Source: Trebonia kvetii
GTDB lineage: Bacteria; Actinomycetota; Actinomycetes; Streptosporangiales; Streptosporangiaceae
Reading direction: 5' to 3'
Assembly (NCBI RefSeq): GCF_007827045.1
Contig: NZ_RPFW01000002.1
Span: 868,001 to 932,000, forward strand
Length of the DNA: 64,000 nucleotides
The notes beneath the pieces are model-generated. The model searched no databases. It was not told where the DNA came from and saw only the letters and a program-made list of their open reading frames with translations. Below, piece by piece: positions 51,276-58,534 of the stretch (positions within the stretch are counted from its first letter, which is position 1; every line of letters begins with the position of its first letter). A program made the translations under genes and the position numbers.

Positions 51276-52270
51276 CAGCGACCCGCACCGAAAGCCGCGC
51301 GCACCACGTCCTCGAGGTCCGGCTCTTCCACCCGGATGTCGGTCACCGGCAGGTGCTCGATCAGCCGCCGTACCGCGTCGCGCGGGCTGAGGTCGACGGA
51401 CTGATCCGGAACGAAGGTCAGCCGGTCCCCTTCCGACCGGGTCATTCGCATGCCTGGCACGTCGGCCGCCTGCGCTGCCCCGTCGACGGTGACATGCACC
51501 TGCCAGGTGACGCCGGCCAGGTCATGCAGGCCGGCGGTCTTGCCGTCGTAGACCAGGCGGCCGTGGTCGATGAGCGCGACCCGTTCGGCGAGCTTGGCGA
51601 CCTCGGTCATGTCGTGCGTGGTGAGCAGCACGGTGCGGCCGCGGCGGTGCACCTGGTCGCGGAGGAACTCGCGGACCTGCTCCTTGACCACGACGTCCAT
51701 GCCGATCGTCGGCTCGTCGAGGAAGACGACTGGCGGGTCGTGCAGCAGCGCGGCGGCCAGGTCGCAGCGGACCCGCTGGCCGAGCGACAGCTGCCTGGCC
51801 CTGGTCTCCCAGAACTCCTCGAGCTCGAGAATGCGGTTGAACTCGGCGATCCGCGCCTGGAAGTCGGCGTCGCTCAGCCCGTAGATGTCGCGCAGCACCT
51901 CAAGGGAGGTGCGCGCGGGCAGGTCGCGCCACAGCTGGGTGCGCTGGCCGAAGACCACGCCGATCCGCCTGGCGTTCGCGATCCGGTCGCGGTGCGGGAC
52001 GATGCCGTTGACCTCGACGGTTCCCGAGGTCGGGGTGAGGATGCCGCAGAGCATCTTAATCGTGGTCGACTTGCCGGCCCCGTTCGGGCCGAGCAGGGCG
52101 AGCAGTTCGCCCGACTCGACGCGGAGGCTGACGCCGCCGACCGCGGTCTTGGTGGCGTGCTCGGGCCGGATGAGGGTCTTGAGCGCCCCGGCGGCACCGG
52201 GCTTGCGGACCACGGTGCGGTACACCTTGGTCAGGTCCTCGGCCACGATCGTTCCGGCCGGCATCGGCAT
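51275..52270 (-). CDS. ABC exporter ATPase (NatA/DrrA-like)
   Basis: 331 residues. Walker A is LLALLGPNGAGKSTTIKML, the signature RQLSLGQRVRCDLAAALLHD, Walker B VVFLDEPTIGMDVV and the switch TTHDMTEVAKLAERV. A C-terminal regulatory part follows (WQVHVTVDGAAQAADVPG). The signature reads LSLGQR rather than LSGGQ, as usual in this subfamily. First gene of a three-gene operon with the two ABC-2 permeases. An IS110 transposase gene lies just upstream on the same strand. Confidence 0.92.
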   Translation of the reverse strand: MPMPAGTIVAEDLTKVYRTVVRKPGAAGALKTLIRPEHATKTAVGGVSLRVESGELLALLGPNGAGKSTTIKMLCGILTPTSGTVEVNGIVPHRDRIANARRIGVVFGQRTQLWRDLPARTSLEVLRDIYGLSDADFQARIAEFNRILELEEFWETRARQLSLGQRVRCDLAAALLHDPPVVFLDEPTIGMDVVVKEQVREFLRDQVHRRGRTVLLTTHDMTEVAKLAERVALIDHGRLVYDGKTAGLHDLAGVTWQVHVTVDGAAQAADVPGMRMTRSEGDRLTFVPDQSVDLSPRDAVRRLIEHLPVTDIRVEEPDLEDVVRAAFGAGR

Positions 52271-52378
52271 CCTCCGGCCCTCCCGCGCTACTCGTCTCGT
52301 CCCGCTTAATCGGTTTACCAGGCTATCCGCCGGTTAGGCCTGCCTCAACCTGTTTATTGGGGTACGGGCCGGGGTTAG

Positions 52379-52401
52379 ACATCCCAAGGGCTTAGATGTC
52401 A
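52379..52401. repeat. Stem-loop at the 3' end of the IS110 gene
   Basis: GACATC (52379-52384) and GATGTC (52396-52401) are complementary around an 11-base loop, overlapping the transposase stop region. It may mark the right end of the element or end its transcript. Confidence 0.45.
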
Positions 52402-53631
52402 AGCTGCGAGGGGTTCGGTGTTTGCGGCGCCTGGCCAGGCGGTTGCCTCGTCGTAGCGGGTACCGGTCTTCAGGCAGCCGTGCAGGATGCCGACGAGGCG
52501 GTTGCTGAGCTGGCGGAGTGCGGAGTTGTAGCCGAGGCCGCGGGCGCGCTGCTTGTCGTAGTAGGCGCGGGCTCCTGGTGATGCGCTCAGCGCGGAGAGG
52601 GCCTGGGACTGCAGGGCGTCGGCTAGCCGGTCGTTGCGGATGAACCGTGCCAGGACGACCTTGCTGCGCCCGGATGCGCGGGTGATGGGGCTGGAGCCGG
52701 CGTAGTTCTTGCGGGCCTTGGCGGAGGCGTAGCGGCCGGGCGCGTCCCCGAACTCGGCGAGCACCCGGGAGCCGTTGACGGTACCGATGCCGGGCTGGGA
52801 CAGGTAGACCTCAGCGTCCGGGTGCTGCAGAAAATGTGCCTCCACCTGGGCTTCCAGCTGCGCGATCTGCTCGTTGAGCACGGTCAGGACGGCGACGGCG
52901 GCCTGCACGGCCGCGGCGTAGGCGGCGGTGACCTGGGCGGGCTGGGCCAGCTGCGGGACGCGCAGCGCGTCCTTGATCGCGGCGGCCCTGGCGGGCACGT
53001 CGCGGCGGCGGGCCCGTCTCAGCGCGGCGCTGACCTGAGCGAGAGTCAGCTTCGCCGCGGCCGCCGGATCAGGGGCCCGGGCCAGCAGCTCCAGGGTGTC
53101 AGCGCCGGTCAGGCCCAGGCCGGCGAAGGCCGCCAGCGCGGCGGGGAAGAACTCCAGCAGCGCCGAGCGCAGCCGCAGGGTATGCCGGGTGCGTTCCCAG
53201 ATCAGCGTCTGGTGCGCCCGGGCGACCACCTTGATCGCCTGCCCGGCGGCGGTGTCGGCAGCCACGGCACGCAGCTGGTGCCGCTCAGTGCGCACCATGT
53301 CGGCCAGGGCGTGCGCGTCGGCGGCATCGCTCTTGGCCCCGGACAGGTTGTAGCGTTCCTTGAACCGCGCGACCTGCTTGGGGTTGAGCCCGTACACCTG
53401 GTAGCCGGCCGCGGTCAGTGCCTGCACCCACAGTCCCCGGTCGGTCTCGATCGCCACGACCACCTCGCCGGGATCGCCGTCCTGGCCCAGGTGCGCGGCG
53501 ATCAGCTCATGCAGCCGGGCGATCCCGGCCGCGCCTTCCGGCAGCCGCCGGGCGGCCAGCTTGCGGCCCGTCTCGTCCTGGATCTCCACATCGTGGTGAT
53601 CCTCGGCCCAGTCATCCCCGACGAACAGCAA
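52399..53631 (-). CDS. IS110-family transposase (DEDD recombinase)
   Basis: 410 residues from TTG 53631, with GAGGAG upstream. The N-terminal DEDD RuvC-like domain starts MLFVGDDWAEDHHDVEIQDE and includes VVAIETDRGLWVQALTAAGY and SGAKSDAADAHALADM. The C-terminal Transposase_20 domain has LSQPGIGTVNGSRVLAEFGD and KNYAGSSPITRASGRSKVVL with the catalytic Ser, and ARGLGYNSALRQLSNRLVGI. It appears full-length and intact, so the element may be active. Confidence 0.95.
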   Translation of the reverse strand: MLFVGDDWAEDHHDVEIQDETGRKLAARRLPEGAAGIARLHELIAAHLGQDGDPGEVVVAIETDRGLWVQALTAAGYQVYGLNPKQVARFKERYNLSGAKSDAADAHALADMVRTERHQLRAVAADTAAGQAIKVVARAHQTLIWERTRHTLRLRSALLEFFPAALAAFAGLGLTGADTLELLARAPDPAAAAKLTLAQVSAALRRARRRDVPARAAAIKDALRVPQLAQPAQVTAAYAAAVQAAVAVLTVLNEQIAQLEAQVEAHFLQHPDAEVYLSQPGIGTVNGSRVLAEFGDAPGRYASAKARKNYAGSSPITRASGRSKVVLARFIRNDRLADALQSQALSALSASPGARAYYDKQRARGLGYNSALRQLSNRLVGILHGCLKTGTRYDEATAWPGAANTEPLAA

Positions 53632-53940
53632 CGTCTCAGTTCTCCTCGCATCACGACCACGAAACGACCGGCCACGGCAGCCTGCGGGAGAACGGCTCGC
53701 ACCCTAATGGATCAGTGCTCACGCCGCGAACGGCGGGCACGACAGCCCAACAGCGGTCATGTCTCCCGGACTCACTGGCAGGGGCACGGTCTAACCCTAG
53801 GACTCACGTGCTCCTGGGGGTGTGCAGTGCTCACCCGCCAGCGGCTGCCGGACCGAGTCTGCACCCCTGCGAACTCCCGCTCCTCACGGGGCTGGTGTTC
53901 TACGCGGGACTGACCCGGCTAACTCCCATTAGGGGGCTCA
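53632..53940 (-). ncRNA. Candidate bridge RNA region of the IS110 element
   Basis: The 5' side of the transposase has about 310 bases with no supported gene but several GC-rich stems, for example GCGGCGTGAGC near 53720 and GCACTGCACACCCCC near 53820. In IS110 elements the RNA that pairs with donor and target DNA is made from this position. I can point only to the position and length; the guide loops and RNA ends were not resolved. Confidence 0.35.
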
Positions 53941-53965
53941 GGCGGGCGACCTATATTGTGCCGGT

Positions 53966-54217
53966 ATGTCTAAGGGTCCAGTTCTGGTGACCGTCGGGCC
54001 GGACCGGCGCCGGTTCGCCTGCCTCGTGTGCCGCGGAAACTTGTTCTACGACCGGGAGATCAAGCTCAACACGACCGGCGCGGAGCTCTTCGACTTCGCC
54101 TGGGCGAATGCGTCGGCTGACGGGCTGGTCTGCCAGGAGTGCGGCTACGTGCACACCTTCGTGCGCGACTGCGTCGAGCTGTGGAAGGCCGGCGGCGGCT
54201 ACCCAGACGCCGGGTGA
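53966..54217 (+). CDS. Small zinc-ribbon protein
   Basis: 83 residues with two CxxC pairs: RRFACLVCRGNLFYDREIKL and GLVCQECGYVHTFVRD. They lie 43 residues apart and would form one zinc ribbon around a beta-rich middle, LNTTGAELFDFAWANASADG. The C-terminal VELWKAGGGYPDAG is part of the duplicated block found again at the end of the P450 gene. Function unknown; such ribbons often bind nucleic acid or proteins. Confidence 0.7.
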   Translation: MSKGPVLVTVGPDRRRFACLVCRGNLFYDREIKLNTTGAELFDFAWANASADGLVCQECGYVHTFVRDCVELWKAGGGYPDAG

Positions 54218-54373
54218 CGCCCGCGGCAGCCACCGTCACCGCCCGGGGCCGTCTTCCAGGTAGTCACGGAATACGGCCGGGATGCCCAGGACGAACGTGT
54301 GCGCGTCGTGAGTCAGGCGAAGGCCACGGGGATCCCAGCTCAAGGTCCAGTGGTGGGTCTCGGTCAGGTGCGG
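54176..54373. repeat. Duplicated block, copy A
   Basis: About 198 bp at roughly 90% identity by eye to 57999-58195. It spans the last 14 codons of the zinc-ribbon gene, a 20-base spacer, and the 3' end of a minus-strand gene. A partial third copy lies at 55070-55130. In copy B the same tail codons end the P450 gene. Confidence 0.8.
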
Positions 54374-54440
54374 GGAAGAATCAGACAGCACCATCCTGAC
54401 CGGAAACAGGGCCGGGCAGGAGGGCTGAAAGTCCCTCTCT
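54236..54440 (-). pseudogene. Truncated copy of the 58.1-kb hypothetical gene
   Basis: The minus strand encodes LTETHHWTLSWDPRGLRLTH and AHTFVLGIPAVFRDYLEDGP, the same as the last 47 residues of the gene at 58059-58379. The first half is deleted: sequence matching that gene's upstream region (CAGGGCTGAAAGTCCC-like, near 54420-54435) follows almost at once. So an internal deletion has removed about 60 codons with the start. Confidence 0.75.
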
Positions 54441-54476
54441 GGCGCGGCCGGGTGCCCGGGGTGCGACAATCGGCGC

Positions 54477-54953
54477 ATGCCGGAACGACTTGAAGTCCAG
54501 CGGGCGGTCGCCGCCTCGCCTGGCGAGATCTTCGCCGTGCTCAGCGATCCCCGGGGCCATGTCGCCATCGACAGCTCCGGCATGCTGATGGCGGCCGACG
54601 GTGAGCCTGTCACCAAGGCGGGCGACACCTTCGTCGTGCACATGGACCGCGAGGCCCTGAGTGACTTCCCGCTTGGCCTGTACGACGTCACGGTGGAGAT
54701 CGTCACGTTCGAGCAGGACCGGGAGATCGCGTGGACCATCCTCGGCCGGTGGAACATCGGTCACGTGTACGGCTACCGGCTTGAGCCCATCGACGCGGGC
54801 ACGCTGGTGACGTCCTACTACGACTGGTCGGCGATCGAGCAGGGCTGGAAGGACCGCGCCATCTTCCCGGTCATCCCGGAAAGCGCGCTGCGCGCCACGC
54901 TCGGCATCCTGGCCCGCACCGTCGCGCCCGGCAAGGCGCGCCCCGAACTGTGA
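54477..54953 (+). CDS. SRPBCC (START-like) family protein
   Basis: 158 residues. The helix-grip fold is seen in LEVQRAVAASPGEIFAVLSD at the start, VEIVTFEQDREIAWTILGRW in the middle and YGYRLEPIDAGTLVTSYYDW before the long C-terminal helix (ALRATLGILARTV). Such proteins bind hydrophobic ligands or act as polyketide cyclases. It stands alone. No ligand can be named. Confidence 0.8.
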   Translation: MPERLEVQRAVAASPGEIFAVLSDPRGHVAIDSSGMLMAADGEPVTKAGDTFVVHMDREALSDFPLGLYDVTVEIVTFEQDREIAWTILGRWNIGHVYGYRLEPIDAGTLVTSYYDWSAIEQGWKDRAIFPVIPESALRATLGILARTVAPGKARPEL

Positions 54954-55069
54954 CCCAGGGCAAGATCATCTATTCGAATCCCTTTTCATTTCCGGTGTCG
55001 CATAGTCCCGGCAATGACAAGGGATTTACGCGCGAGCCTCCTATTATTACTGGAGGTTGCGCGCACGTT

Positions 55070-55130
55070 CGTGCGCGGCTCGGTCGAGCTGCGGAAGGCC
55101 GACGGAGCTACCCCGACGCCGGATGACCCG
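55070..55130 (+). repeat. Partial third copy of the zinc-ribbon tail
   Basis: Bases about 55060-55130 match the end of the zinc-ribbon gene (FVRDCVELWKAGG... becomes FVRGSVELRKADG), with the frame lost shortly after. It has no start codon or ribbon part and is a decayed fragment. The rest of 54954-55219 holds nothing else I can support. Confidence 0.6.
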
Positions 55131-55219
55131 CCGAGCGCGGTCAGTCGGCCGGGACAAGCACCGTGACCTGCCATGCCCGCACTGACAGCGGGCAGGGCGG
55201 TGTCTGGTGATTGCACTAG

Positions 55220-55906
55220 CTAGCTGGCGTCGGCGGATGCCCGATCTTGCGGCTGAGCCTGGGCGGCGCCGTCGAGCAGCACGCCAAAAGCCTGCTCGAC
55301 GATCGGCAGCAGGAGCCTAGTCTCCAGGCCCCGGCCGTCGTACCGGCTTCGGTAGACCTGGGCGGAAGCACGCAGCGCGGAGGTGGCGGCGCAGGCGATG
55401 ACGACCGCCCGCAGCCTGTCCTCGTCGGACGGGGATTCGATGCCCGCCCGGGCGAGCAGGACGTCGGCGATGGCCTGCTCCCAGTCGGCGAGCAGGCGGA
55501 TCATGCTGAGCCTTGTGCGCAGTCCGCTGACCGGGCTGGCCAGGCTCCGGGCGAGCGCGGGCGGCCCGTCGGCGCCTATCAGGGTGCGCAGCGCGGCGAG
55601 GATCGCGGCTAGCGGCGGCTCGCCGGCGGGGCGCGCGCGAAGGGCTGCGAGCATGACGGGGAGCAGATCGGCTACCTCGGTGCGGAGCAGGTCGTCCTTG
55701 CTGTCGTAGTAGCGGAAGAAGGTACGGCGCGAGACGTCGGCCGCCTCGGTGATGTCGTCGATCGTGGTCCGCGCGAAGCCCTTCTCCGCGAACAGCCGGT
55801 GCGCCGCATCGCGCAGCGCCTGGCGGGTCTCGTCCTTCTTGCGGTCCCGCCGCCCGGCATCCTGCATCGGCGTGCTCACCGCGCCCTCACGAGATGCTGC
55901 CTGCAA
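55220..55906 (-). CDS. TetR-family regulator
   Basis: 228 residues (215 from the second Met at 55867). Helix-turn-helix: RQALRDAAHRLFAEKGFART, TIDDITEAADVSRRTFFRYY. The recognition helix SRRTFFRYY resembles that of MftR (GRRTFFRYF). It is divergent from the lipoprotein-P450 pair, and a perfect TTTTGGCACTAGTGCCAAAA palindrome lies between, so it most likely represses those genes and itself. Confidence 0.87.
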   Translation of the reverse strand: MQAASREGAVSTPMQDAGRRDRKKDETRQALRDAAHRLFAEKGFARTTIDDITEAADVSRRTFFRYYDSKDDLLRTEVADLLPVMLAALRARPAGEPPLAAILAALRTLIGADGPPALARSLASPVSGLRTRLSMIRLLADWEQAIADVLLARAGIESPSDEDRLRAVVIACAATSALRASAQVYRSRYDGRGLETRLLLPIVEQAFGVLLDGAAQAQPQDRASADAS

Positions 55907-55948
55907 CTCATGCTGTCAGTCTGCCACAGGCTGCCGGTTCATCAATCT

Positions 55949-56022
55949 GACACTAGTGCATTATGGCACTATTGACATTTTAATCGGCGTCGCTCATCCT
56001 GATTTTGGCACTAGTGCCAAAA
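55949..56022. promoter_or_regulatory. TetR operators before the lipoprotein-P450 genes
   Basis: TTTTGGCACTAGTGCCAAAA (56003-56022) is a perfect 20-bp palindrome 18 bases before the lipoprotein start. A related imperfect site, CACTAGTGCattatgGCACTA, is at 55951-55971. The GGCAC/GTGCC arms are the same as in the mft operators at 29.4 kb, though with a 2-base rather than 3-base centre. Confidence 0.75.
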
Positions 56023-56040
56023 ATTAGCCGAGGAGATGCC

Positions 56041-56637
56041 ATGGAAGTTGCGTCCGCAGGCCGTCCGGCCCGGCACGCGGTCCTGCCGGCCGCCGCGCTC
56101 GTGCTGGCTGCCGCACTCTCGGGGTGCAAGGGGCAGCTAGCGGTGTCCGCGCCGGGCGCCTCCACCGCTGCGTCGGAGCCGGCCGCCGCTCCGGCGGCCA
56201 CCAGCGCACCGGCCACAGGGCCGGCGGCCGGTCCCCCGGCCAGTTCCGCCGTCCCTGCCTCGGTAGCGACCAGCCAGGCACCAGGCACGGGAAATGTTTC
56301 CGTCTCGGTCACCTCGCCTGTCACGCTGTCGGGCAGCACCGCCGTGCCGGTGTCATGCGCGACCGGGCCCGGTTACCGCGCTCAGGTCTCAAGCGCCGTC
56401 ATCCACGGCGATCAGGTGTCCTACACCGTGGCGATCGCGCGTTACCGCGGGCCGGGCAGCTATCCGGCCGCCGTCGCGGTGACGCTACGCCAGTCGACGG
56501 GGGTGGTGACCACGGTGGCGGGCGTGTCCCGGGTCCCCGTGGCGATCAGCTCCGCCGGCGGGTCGTTCTCCGTGAGCGCGACCGGCACCGGGGGGCGGAC
56601 CTTCACCGGTTCACTGGCGTGGACATGCGGGACATGA
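56041..56637 (+). CDS. Lipoprotein of unknown function
   Basis: 198 residues. The signal peptide ends in a lipobox, ALVLAAALSGCKG, with the acylated Cys at about residue 29. A long Ala/Pro/Ser/Thr linker follows to residue 80. The outer domain is beta-rich (NVSVSVTSPVTLSGSTAVPV, ...SGSLAWTCG) with Cys near residues 104 and 196 that may pair. The stop overlaps the P450 ATG by 4 bases in the usual ATGA way, so the lipoprotein and P450 are coupled. GAGGAG precedes the ATG. Confidence 0.75.
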   Translation: MEVASAGRPARHAVLPAAALVLAAALSGCKGQLAVSAPGASTAASEPAAAPAATSAPATGPAAGPPASSAVPASVATSQAPGTGNVSVSVTSPVTLSGSTAVPVSCATGPGYRAQVSSAVIHGDQVSYTVAIARYRGPGSYPAAVAVTLRQSTGVVTTVAGVSRVPVAISSAGGSFSVSATGTGGRTFTGSLAWTCGT

Positions 56638-58040
56638 CGGCCCGGGACCGGCGCTGGACGGGAACCGCGCGGGTTCTGCTGCGCACCCGGCGCGCCCGCC
56701 GCCGCCGTGATGCGGGGGCGGCGCTGCGCGCGCTGGCTCGCGGCGGCCGGACCGCGATCGGGCTGCGGCTGAGAGGGCAGCGCGTCCTGCTGGTCCTCGA
56801 CCCGGAACTGGCCGGCCAGCTCCTGTCCGGCCACGCGGCGAGCACCGTCAAGGGCCCCGCCCTGCGGCACACCACGGCCATGCTCGGCGACGGGCTGCTG
56901 ACAAGCGAGGGCGCCGCCCATGACCGCGCCCGGCGGCTGGTAGCGCCCGCCTTCTCGCCGCGGCGGCTTGACGGCTACGTCAGCGTCTTCGCCCGCTGCG
57001 CCAGGGAGTGCGCCGCCGGGTGGGCGGACGGCGAGCACCGGGACATCCACGCCGACATGGCCGCGCTCACGTTGCGGGCCGCCGGGCAGGCGCTCCTCGG
57101 CACCGACCTAACGACGCAGGCCCCGCGCGTCCGTGCGGGCCTGGAGGCCGCGCTCGCCGACTTCGCCGCCGCGGGCGGCAGCGCCGTCAGCGGGCCCGGG
57201 ACCGCCTGGCTGAGCGCCGGCCGTGGCAGGTCCCGGCGCACCGGGCAGGCCGGCGCTGGCGGAGAATCCGCCCGGGAAGCGGTCCATCGGCTGGTCGACG
57301 ACATCATCGAGCAGCGCCGCACGGCACCGGCCGGGGACCGCGCCGACGTGCTGTCCGCGCTGCTCGCCGCGTCTCTGGAGCCAGGCGGGCTCACCGCCCG
57401 CGAGGTCCACGACCATGTGATGACCCTGCTGCTTGCCGGCCATGAGACGACGGCCAGCACGCTGACCTGGGCCCTGTACCTCCTCGGCCGCTGCCCGATG
57501 GCGCAGCGGCGGGTGCAGGCCGAGGCCGACACCATTGACGGCCGCGAACTGAGCGCAGGCGACCTGCCCGCGCTTCCCTTCACTCGCGCGGTCATCACCG
57601 AGGCGATCCGCCTCTACCCGCCCGCATGGATCATCGGCCGCACCGTCACCGCCGGCCTCGATCTGGGCGGCTGGCACCTCCCGCCCGGGTCGGCCGCCGC
57701 CGTCAGCCCGCTCCTGCTGCACCGCGACCCGCGCTGGTACCCCGATCCGGACCGGTTCGATCCCGGCCGCTGGCTCGGCAACCGCCCCGCCCTCCCCCGG
57801 CACGCCTACCTGCCCTTCGGCACAGGCCCGCGCGCATGCATCGGCGAGCAGTTCGCCTGGAGCGAGTCCGTCACCGTACTCGCCACGCTCACCAGGTCCT
57901 GGAGCTTCCGCACTGACCCCGGCCTCCAGCCCGCCCTCAGCTACCAGGTAACCCTGCGCCCGGCGGCGGGCATGCCCATGACCGTGCACGCCCGCGCCGA
58001 GCTGTGGAAGGCCGATGGAGGCTACCCCGACGCCGGGTGA
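56634..58040 (+). CDS. Cytochrome P450 with a replaced C-terminal tail
   Basis: 468 residues. The haem-binding loop is LPFGTGPRACIGEQFAWSES with Cys402; the I-helix is LLLAGHETTASTLTWALYLL; the K-helix ExxR is ITEAIRLYPPAW. No N-terminal membrane anchor, as in soluble actinobacterial P450s. The natural end is close to GMPMTVHAR; the last 13 residues, ELWKADGGYPDAG, come from the zinc-ribbon gene tail of the duplicated block. A redox partner is not seen nearby. The substrate is unknown; the TetR operator suggests induction by a small molecule. Confidence 0.9.
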   Translation: MTARDRRWTGTARVLLRTRRARRRRDAGAALRALARGGRTAIGLRLRGQRVLLVLDPELAGQLLSGHAASTVKGPALRHTTAMLGDGLLTSEGAAHDRARRLVAPAFSPRRLDGYVSVFARCARECAAGWADGEHRDIHADMAALTLRAAGQALLGTDLTTQAPRVRAGLEAALADFAAAGGSAVSGPGTAWLSAGRGRSRRTGQAGAGGESAREAVHRLVDDIIEQRRTAPAGDRADVLSALLAASLEPGGLTAREVHDHVMTLLLAGHETTASTLTWALYLLGRCPMAQRRVQAEADTIDGRELSAGDLPALPFTRAVITEAIRLYPPAWIIGRTVTAGLDLGGWHLPPGSAAAVSPLLLHRDPRWYPDPDRFDPGRWLGNRPALPRHAYLPFGTGPRACIGEQFAWSESVTVLATLTRSWSFRTDPGLQPALSYQVTLRPAAGMPMTVHARAELWKADGGYPDAG

Positions 58041-58195
58041 CGTCCGTGGCGGCCACGGTCACCGCCCGGGGCCGTTTTCCAGGTAGTCACGGAATATGGC
58101 AGGGATGCCCAGGACGAACGTGTGCGCGTCGTGCGCCAGCCGAAGGCCGCGGGGATCCCAGCTCAAGGTCCAGTGGTGGGTCTCGGTCAGGTGCG
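57999..58195. repeat. Duplicated block, copy B
   Basis: Matches 54176-54373. It includes the last 13 codons of the P450 gene and the 3' half of the minus-strand gene at 58059-58379, which is intact here. The divergence between the copies (scattered point changes) shows that the duplication is not recent. Confidence 0.8.
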
Positions 58196-58379
58196 TGAGG
58201 GTCTTGAGCAGCGCCTCCTCCCGCAGCTGCCGCGTAGTATCCCGCGTGTCGCTCTCAAGCGCGACTTCGTATGCAAGCCCGTCCATGTCGAGCCTGCCGA
58301 GTTCCTCGATCCTGGCCTCGATGGCCAGCAGCACCGGGGCCAGGTACAAGTCACTGAGGTCATGCGGCCTGTCTGCCAT
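58059..58379 (-). CDS. Hypothetical protein, intact copy
   Basis: 106 residues from ATG 58379 (GGAG 6 bases upstream). LSDLYLAPVLLAIEARIEEL is an N-terminal helix, then YEVALESDTRDTTRQLREEA and LTHLTETHHWTLSWDPRGLR, and a C-terminal helix HTFVLGIPAIFRDYLENGP. No known family. A truncated relative lies at 54.2 kb, and both are next to the zinc-ribbon tail sequence. Its conserved reading frame in two copies supports a real gene. Confidence 0.6.
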   Translation of the reverse strand: MADRPHDLSDLYLAPVLLAIEARIEELGRLDMDGLAYEVALESDTRDTTRQLREEALLKTLTHLTETHHWTLSWDPRGLRLAHDAHTFVLGIPAIFRDYLENGPGR

Positions 58380-58494
58380 GGGAATCTCCATAAATCGCGA
58401 CGAGTCGGACAGGCCTATCGTGACCGGAAAGAGGGGCACGGCAGCAGGGCTGAAAGTCCCTCCCTGGCACGGCCTGGATGGTTGCGTGCGGAGA

Positions 58495-58513
58495 GTCAGC
58501 CGCATCCGTTCGG
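58495..58513. repeat. 19-bp repeat shared with 5307-5325
   Basis: GTCAGCCGCATCCGTTCGG is found perfectly at 58495-58513 and at 5307-5325. Both copies are between genes, the first just before the decarboxylase start region. Possibly a shared regulatory site; two copies only. Confidence 0.45.
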
Positions 58514-58534
58514 GATAATGATCCTTATCCGCCG

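Larger units (their letters stand above)
52379..53940 (-). mobile_element. IS110-family insertion sequence, ends not resolved
   Basis: The element holds one transposase gene (52399-53631) and, on its 5' side, about 310 bases without any gene (53632-53940). IS110-type elements have no clear terminal repeats and make no target duplication, so the ends given are approximate. The left non-coding part is where IS110 elements encode their bridge RNA. The neighbours are an ABC exporter operon and a zinc-ribbon gene, neither interrupted. Confidence 0.6.
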
